Origin: Atherinomorus stipes | Taxonomy: Eukaryota; Chordata; Actinopteri; Atheriniformes; Atherinidae | DNA: 64,000 nt | Reading direction: 5' to 3' | Assembly (NCBI GenBank): GCA_023101725.1 | Contig: JALJCO010001224.1 | Span: 186,001-250,000, forward strand | In this document: one piece after another, positions 52,901 through 61,900 of the stretch | How positions within the stretch are numbered: the stretch's first letter is position 1 | How the letters are laid out: each line of letters starts with the position of its first letter | Made by a program: the position numbers and the translations under genes | The notes under the pieces: model-generated | The model's input: only the letters and a program-made list of their open reading frames with translations | Database searches by the model: none | Told to the model about the DNA's origin: nothing

Positions 52901-55900
52901 CCAGCTGGAGCTGTCTTCTGTTATGGGGGCTATCTGTTGTATGCATGACTGGGTTCTGGGAATCTACCATTTTACTACAAGAATCCCAAGGGGGTATCAA
53001 CAAAGCGTAATTAAGTGTTTCATGTTACTGTTGTAACTTTGTAGTGATACAGTCCTGCAGAGTTTTCTCATTCCTGCAGGAAACATGTTAGGATGGAGTT
53101 GAGAACCTTGTATCTCTGTGTTCTTCATTTTTCTTTTAAATGCACACATTTAAGAAACAAAAGAAATATATTGAATTTTGCCTTGTGACTCCACCAACGT
53201 TACCATCTCACTGTTGAATCACACAGTCAGTCTTTTTGTCCATGATGGGCAAGGTAAACTGCTCCTAATGCATGTACAGCCTATAGTATTGCTTGTTTTT
53301 TTTTCCTGGTCATTTGATTTTTAAACAGTTTTAAGTGAACTTCTCCGTGGACTGAAGAATGGGTGCCGGCTGTGTCAACTGTTCACAAAAGTTTGGAGCT
53401 GCACAGAGATAGACTGAGGCCTTGGACTTGATGTTTGTTTGTTTGTTTTATAAAGATCCCCATTAGCTACTGTTGCAACAGTCGCTATTCTTCCTGGGGT
53501 CTTTTTCTCATCAGAACACACACTCCTCACAAAAAGGTAGAGATATTCAACTTTCGGTTATAATTTAAGGAAAATGTAAAATGTTCACACCTTCTTCATA
53601 TGTCACGAATGCTAGACATTTAGCTGGAATTAATATGTGGCAATTCCTCCATCTCAAACAATTTATTGAAAGAAACGCCAGCAACAATGGTGGGTATACC
53701 AAAACATAAAAATGACAATGTCTCTTAAAGGAGTGATGACATAACAGTTAAAAACTAGTTTATGTTGTTGGCATTACTTTATATGTAAATACTCCAAAGA
53801 AAAAAACGGCATTTTTTACAGCGGAGTATTGTTTTGAAACGCCAGACCTCACTTCCTCAGTAATACAGTTGGGTCCGGTGATGATATGGAGCTTTACCCG
53901 GAGACCACGTTGACTTCATTTTGATTGGCTACACCTTATTTCGCTATGACCTTATTTGGAGAATCTAGGTCAAGCTGCGGTCGAAGTTTGCTAAAGGCTA
54001 ACTGCTAGCAACATGGGCACTTCAGATAGTGTGAGCTACGTTTATCAGACAAGACAGCATTTAGAAAATAGATAAACTTACAGGTAATGACAAGGTTGTG
54101 GCCCCCTCCCTCAGTGTTGCTGCAGAAGTTTGCTTTTAAATCCATTTGTTTGAAAACCCAGACCTGACTGCAGAGAAGTTACTACTAGCTCCATACATGC
54201 AGCTGAATCAGACAGGGAGGGGAGGGGGGAGCGGACGGTGCATAAACCGTTAGGGGGGGGGGGCGCTGTTTACTTGATAGTGTGCTCTTATTGGAGCAAT
54301 TAAATTACGTAGAATGATAGAACTACGTAGAATGATAGCCTGCTGTCTGATTCAACTGTTTCTGAGCAGAGAGACAAAGCTGACAGACCATGAACAGGAA
54401 CTTTGATTCTCACTCTGGACATTCACATGGCCTCATCAGTGCACAACAGATCATATTATACACCACAAACCCCAGAAAAGTGAAATTTGATGTCATGGCA
54501 CCTTTAAGGCTGTCACGATTGATCGATTAATCAAATAATTGACTAATCGTCAATTATCAAAATAGTCAGCGGCTAATTTCAGAATCGACTTATTGTTTAT
54601 TTTTTTTAAGCTTTGTTTTTCATCTCAAAATTGCTGCTGTACCTTCTGCTGGCTTATCTGCCTTTTCTTTCCTTGACGCACATGCATAGTCGTAACTACC
54701 AGGGTAAGCTTTTTCTTCTGAATTGCACATTTGCATAAATTAACACACGTTAACAGTCAAAAGTTTAGACATGTTTTTCCATTAGATTCAATGAGAAACC
54801 TTTGATTGGTACTGATAATACAATACAATTTTTGTATGATCCCAATAGTCGAATAATTGCCAAAATGATGACTAAACAACTAAACGATTATCAAAATAAT
54901 TGTTTGTGGCAGCCCTACTTGTCATGTGTTTAGTGTTGTCTCGGTCTGATGACGTCTGAATTTGAACAGGATGATGAAGAAGACTGTTTAGAAACAAGAT
55001 GTCATTAAACCAGAGCATTTAGAGGTCAAGTCACAGTTTAGAAACTACTTCTGTATTTATTTATTTTTTTTAATCTTTTTGGAGAACAACATTATGTGCA
55101 ATAAATATTTAACCATTGAACAATGATTAACAATGAACAATGTACATGTGCACTGAAAGGTTTAGAGAAAGTCTTATTCAGTTCAAAGGTTGTCGTGGAT
55201 TTTAGGTTCATTCTGACATCATACAAAAAAGCCAAACATTCCGAACGTTTTGTGAGTCGTGTATGCACTAACTCTTAACATACAACAGGATGTACGCCAT
55301 ACTGTAAAAGTAATAATAATAATAAATTTTATTTCTGGGCGCCTTTCATGAAATTCAGGGTCACCTTACAAAAAAGATCCATAAGATAAAATACAATGAC
55401 AACGCATTAAAATGATAAAATACAGTAAGTTAAAAGAATAAGAGACTAATAATTTAAAAGAGTCAAAGGGAGAAGAACAATTTAAAAAGATAGGTTTTGA
55501 GTTTAGATCTGAATAGAGGGAGATAGTTGGTATTACGGAGGTCGGGGGGAGTGAGTCCCATAATCGGGGGCTGCGCAACTAAATGCTCTGCCCCCCATGG
55601 AAGTGAGGCGTGAAAGGGGTTCAGTGAGGCAAATGGAGGAGGAGGATGTAAGAGGTGCAGCAATGTGGATGAGATCTGAGATGTATGGAGGGGCGAGGTT
55701 ATGGATGGCCTTATATGTGAGAAGAAGGATTTTAAACTGGATGCGATATGAGATGGGAAGCCAATAGAGTTGCTGCAGGACGGGTGTGATGAGATGAGAA
55801 AATGGAGTCCTGGTTATGACACGAGCCGATGGATTCTGGACCAGTTGGAGTTTATGTAAGGTTTTCTGAGGGAGACCAAATAGGAGGGAGTTGCAGTAGT

Positions 55901-58900
55901 CAAGGCGTGTACACAACAATCCCCTTGACAAACGTCAAGGGGATTGTTGACGTAAAAACGTCCCTCTACTGACCGCCAAGTCGAATGCTGGTGTACATCA
56001 CTACAAAAGGTGCAAGGCAATAAGAGGCAAAACAAGTGTAAGAAGGGTGAATTGGGTAAATTAGATCCAGAGAAATAAATGGCAGGGAGAAAAGTACTGG
56101 TTTTACCGCCCAGACTCCTGGGGAAACTGCAGTTTTTTGATTAGCCCCCAAACCATAGGCACACACACACACTCACCCACATTCATCCATGCATGAAAGC
56201 AGCCAGGCCACACACAGATGAACACATGCATGCAGGATCACGCACAAATGTTATGAACATACACAGCATTTATGAATGAAGTTTATATTATGTCATCTTC
56301 TCTTCCTGCCACTCGGTTTGGTCGGGCAGCAAACTCATGAGAGTTTTGTTAATTGGATTATGCTGATACATAGCCAGACCCGTGTACAAGTGGCAGAACA
56401 GTTAACCAATTCATATAAATATTTGTATCAAGAGCACCATTTAGTTCGGCCTGATTATTGAATCCGCCCTGCTCTCAGCCAGACATGTAGATGCAGGAAG
56501 ATAAACATTAGTTTTGGAAATACGGCAGAAGTAGTAAAGCTTTATATGTTTAAACTTGTAATGGCTGAGTTTAACTTTATATTTGAGGAATGAATAATGC
56601 TTTTGGTCCTGTGGTTTAGACGATTTATTGCAGTATATTTTGATATTCTATGGTTGAAAGTCCCAGATCTGTAATATTTCAGGGTCCTTCTTAACTTTGT
56701 TGAGACATGATGTTACCTTGTATGTTTGTACCGTGAAACTTCTTTTTCTAGGTGTCTCACTTTTATAATGAAATTGACAAACTTTTTTCCAGTCTTGACA
56801 AAAGTTGAAAGTTTAGTTTAATACTCATTTATACCTAACATTTGTAGCGTAATGGTCTAAATTGTCCAGTTATTTCGTAAATGCTGATTGCTTGGCACAA
56901 TATGAAATCATGTATTTTTGTGTACGAATGCATGTATGTGCTGAAAGGAAGATCGGATATATTTGAATGACCCTGCAGGGCTTTGTCTGGTTTAATGTCT
57001 TAGGGTGAGATTGATTTGAGGCAGCATGTGCTTAGTTTTGGGTAAAACAAGAATTTTACATCTAAGAGAAGAGCAAAGTCCTTCAGAGGGTCACAAATTC
57101 CACATTATTTTATTCCTAAAGCAGGGTTTCTCCTTTTAATCAGTAGCTTTGATTTCTGACTAATGGACTGTACGAATAGATAATAGGGCTGGGAAAAAAT
57201 ATTTTCATATGCTGATATCATACAGATATTTAGAATGCAGTATCGATTATTTTATTAACGAAATCTTGCAAGATTCAGTCGTTCTGTTACAAAATCTCGT
57301 GGGTTTTTGTGTAATCTCGCAAGACTTCATAAGAGAACGATGAAATCGTGCAAGATTCCATTGGTAAAATAGATCAATGTCGCTGTTTTAAATATCAATG
57401 TGAAATCTGCATATGAAAATATTGCAATATTTCAATGTATTGATATTTTTCCCAGCACTAATGGATAACGTATCAGCACCTGCTCTTATTCACAACCCAT
57501 GAGGACAGCAGGGGGTCAGTAAACCCAGAATTCAGGGGACTTCAGCTGTTAATTTGTTTTATAGTGCTTCATCACCAAATTAGTGCGCCCCAGTAGATGA
57601 TATCTGGCATAAAAACATTGCTGGATTTGCAGAAATCCAGTAGGAAAAACTGCCATGTCTCTTTCAATATGGTAATGGTGATAAGCATCTCTAATGAAGT
57701 AACTTAAGTTTTTGTAAAACTTTGTTTACTCAGTAGTGAAATAGCTAAATAACCAGAGCTTTAATAGACCTTTACCTTCTATAATGCCTAATTTAGGGAA
57801 AAGCTCAGTGTTTATTCAAAGCAACATCTGCATGCATATGACTCATAAAGATGGACCAATACATTGGCCAGCTGATATTTTAGGCCGATATTTGCGCTTT
57901 TTGCTGGTATGGGCAGCGGCCGATACGTTGGGTGTGTTGGCTGATACCCCCACTTGGCAAAATTAACAATCTTTTTTTTTATTACAAGTTTAATATTTCT
58001 ATTTAATATTTGTTTATAAGTGCACTGTTTTTATATATTTTGAATGCTTTTTTTTAATAGCAAGAGTTGTAAAACTACTTTTCATTGTACCCTTCATTAT
58101 ATTAATTTGGGAGTCAAATGCAGTATTGGCCCCAAATATCAGCTCTAAATAACGGCAGGTTGTGTTGGCCATTGGCTGAGGCTGATGAGAAAATATTGGT
58201 ATCGTATTGGCCCTGAAAAATCTGCATCGGTCGATCTGTAATGACTTGTTAGATGTACTTAGAGTAATTATGTTCTTCGCAGTCATGTAGCTGCAGATAA
58301 GTTCAAGTTTCATGGATGCCAGGTTTTACATTTTGAGAAAATTGGCGCTGCAGCTTTCATGGACTTTGGCACTATTTGGATCCTAATGTCCTTATTATAT
58401 AGCCGGAATGATACTTCCACATTTAAGTAATGAAACACACACACACATAAAAAGAAACTGATTTTACCTTGGACTGATGAGAAGCAAATATGATACAGAT
58501 TCATAATATGCCAATTTACCCGTTATTTGATAAGCTTGTAAGACAGTACAGTTTCAGCAGATTATAAATTAAATGTACACTCAAAAAGTACACTGATCAG
58601 TATTTTACTGGACATTAAATAGCAACTGTTTGGAATATACAAATATAAAGCACACACAAATTCGCTTTTTATAGGATCCAAATGATTAAAATTGAAAGAT
58701 CTGGTGGATATACCAACAGCACAAATTCTGTTCAGGGCAAAAAACAATAACTTACCGATAAATTTACTGAGATTATTTACTCATAGGGAAGGACGGTAGT
58801 CTATGGTTTAAGAGGAAATTTTTTATTTTAAAGTATTACTGGCTTTAAGTTGAAGGAAAAGGTTTTTGTTTCTGTGCAAGGGGTTAAACTGTGCATTAGC

Positions 58901-61900
58901 TGCGGGGAGGAATGATTTATGGGAGATATAATAGCTGGAAGAATGATTTTTTTTTAAGAATGGTGAATGTTTTGTGTTGAAATTCTTGATTATATGAAAG
59001 TAATGTCTAGTAGGGAGTGGAAATCAGAAGATGTTTCAAAATTAGAGATGCGCTAAGAGAAGGAGTGGCAATTAATACGTTTTAAACTTCATCTCATTAG
59101 TTTTCAAGCAACTATGAACTTTTATGTTTGTCTATGAATTGTATGTTTTTGTTTTTCTGTATGTGCAAAATGCTCAAAATAAACCAAATCATAATGGAAA
59201 TGAAAAAATACTTGAACACAAATGAGTCCTAATGATTTTTAAAGGAAATGAGTAAACCTCAACAACGTGTGACATAACATGCAGCATTTGTTAGCTGTAA
59301 GTAGCCAAGCCAGTATTTGCATTGTTCCTACAAGAAAATACTGCTTAGCTGCAGTAATGTCACCTATTATGACCTTAAAGTGAAATATTTATGATACCGT
59401 CTTGTAATATGTAAGATATAATCAAGTAAGGCACCTGAAAACACATAATGTCTTCTCACACACACTGTGACTTGGCTGTACTAAGACTGTGATTGCAAAC
59501 TGCAGGGGGGGTTTAATTGGGTCCTTAGCTGCAGCTCTGCAGCTGTGACTGATTAGGGAACTCAGTGTATTAAATTTATATTTATAAAGCTACTATGCAA
59601 CTTGCTGTGCATGTCTATCTCTGTAATTAGGGAATGCTTGCTGTGCTTTCTTTGAACTTTTTTTTTTCGGCCTTTGATGCATTTTGTTAATGCTTTTGCC
59701 TATTTGTTTACAGGTTATGTGCAGAGTCTGATCAGGCGTGTAGTGAACAATGTGAACATAGTGGTGAACAACCTGATCCTTAAATATGTGGAAGACGACA
59801 TTGTGCTTTCCGTCAACATCACTTCAGCAGAGTGCTACACTGTGGATGATCTGTGGGAGAGGGCCTTCATGGACATCACTGGTGAGTATCTTTTATTTCT
59901 TAGTTTGTGGGATTAATTGTTGTGCAGTAAATCTACTAGGAAAATAACATCCTACACATGTATCTTTGTTTAAACTATGGTGAGGAAGACATATTTGGCA
60001 AGTTTTAACATCACTTTTATTGCCCAATCTTAGATGCCAGAAAAGCCCCATTTTCAGATCTTGCTGGTGCAGTTATGGCTGATGGATAGCTGCTGGGTCA
60101 GAATATCTCACCTGTCCTCTGAATCACTGCTTCGATCTCTCCCACCCATAGCTGAGCTTGAAGCTTGTTCCATACTCCACGAGAAGCGAGAACTTTGTTC
60201 TTGCCTTCGAGGCTGCAAGAACCCAGTGAATCACCCAGTGATTATGCATTTACAATAAATAGGGATGCTCAATATTGGAATTTTGGCCGATATCTGATTT
60301 GCCGATATTTTAAACTCATGTGGCCGATAACCGATATCGATACCGATATTAAAGATGAAAAAATAAGCAGTCAATGCAAATAGCAGTTTTGTTATCCGTT
60401 TCTGGCACTTTGAAAATTAGGGTTGGTAAAAAATATCAATACACTGAAATATCACGATATTTTCATGAGACAATATAAAAAATTGATATTCAAAATACGG
60501 TATTGATCTATTTTACTTACAAAATCTCGTAAAATTTCGACTAGGAATGAGGAAAGTTCCAGAGGTGCTATCGGAGTGGGTCGTAGGATAACTAGTTAGT
60601 ATTTCAAGCAAAATGCATATCAGCAGCAAATGTCCACGGATGCCTGGTCATTAAAATTCCATGTTTCAAGCCATTAGATTATGATGAGCCATTATTTTGG
60701 CACCAAGAATTAGGTTCTTTACTTCAGTTTGGTTGTCACAACTCACCTCATACATCGAACAAAAGAGGGAATGTGTGCACTTTGTCAAGATGGAACATAT
60801 GGCCGCTCATTACTCGGTGAAATGCTGATTGTAATGTGTGAGCATGGCGTTTAATTGGGAAATATTTCTAGATGGAATCTGACTGGAGCTCATGGAGCCT
60901 CTTCTATCCTACTGGTTCCTACCCACCCTCTTATTGTTGAGCAAACTCGCACCACTGAGCAGAAAACTCCTCTCACACATCCAATAGTAAAGGGAGTCTC
61001 ACACACATTGTCCCATTTTTTCATAAAAGCGTAGCCAGTCAGTACCTGACTTTTGGGGGGTGTGTAATATTGGAGCTAACAGTGGCCTTAATCCTTAGAT
61101 TTTTGGCCCTGAATATAATTTCAACTGACATCACAGTACTTGTGAATATCACCATGCGCATACTTTAGCAGCTTCAAGACAGGTTTCGGTGGACCAGGAT
61201 CAGAGTCCAGCCCAAAATCCATAATTCACTTTATGTGTGCCACCTTGCCAGAAACATGGGAATGTGGAGAAAGGGGTTAGGGGGTAGCCATCCTACCGTC
61301 AAAGGTGTTCAGTGTAAAAATATTTGACTTTGATTTTGTTCCATTTCTCTTCATTTCTCATTGCAGCTCCAGAGCTGGTCCTGAGAAAAGTCATTAACTT
61401 TGCAGACTGCACTGTGTGCTTGGACAAGCGGAACGCCAGCGGCAAGATCGAGTTCTACCAGGATCCTCTTTTGTACAAATGCTCCTTCAGAACGCGCCTC
61501 CACTTTACCTACGACAACATCAACTCAAAGATCCCAGCAGTCATCAAAGTGAGGAACTCCACTTTTAGTTAAAGAGGGAAAAAAAAGATAATGTTATATT
61601 AAAGTTCATATAATGTTTTATTTCAGGTTCAAATATGTCCCGTCATGGGCTTTTATGTCAGATAGCAGCTTGAGAATCCTATGCTATACTTTTATCTATT
61701 TTGTCATTGATGAGTAGCATTACTAACCCCAGTCAATTTTTCTAATCCAGTGACAGACTACATTTATTTGAAAAAAGGTTTTAGATTTAATTTTCGTTTA
61801 TAAAGTTGTGCTTGAAAGTTTACATATCCTCCCATTAAAGAAAAGGCTAAGTTCACAATAGTAATTCAAATAATATGAAACTGAAAAAAGTTATTATAAA

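Larger units (their letters stand above)
47845..59713 (+). other. vps13b: vps13b intron 4 (11.9 kb)
   Basis: Holds a TTAA element, a nested transposon stack, a truncated LINE and several hAT MITEs, all listed separately. The stretches 47850-49400, 51690-53500 and 58250-59700 show no recognisable gene or repeat terminus. A fragment ending GGACAATACGGTA near 51688 resembles the right end of a common vertebrate MITE. Acceptor TTTGTTTACAG. Confidence 0.85.
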
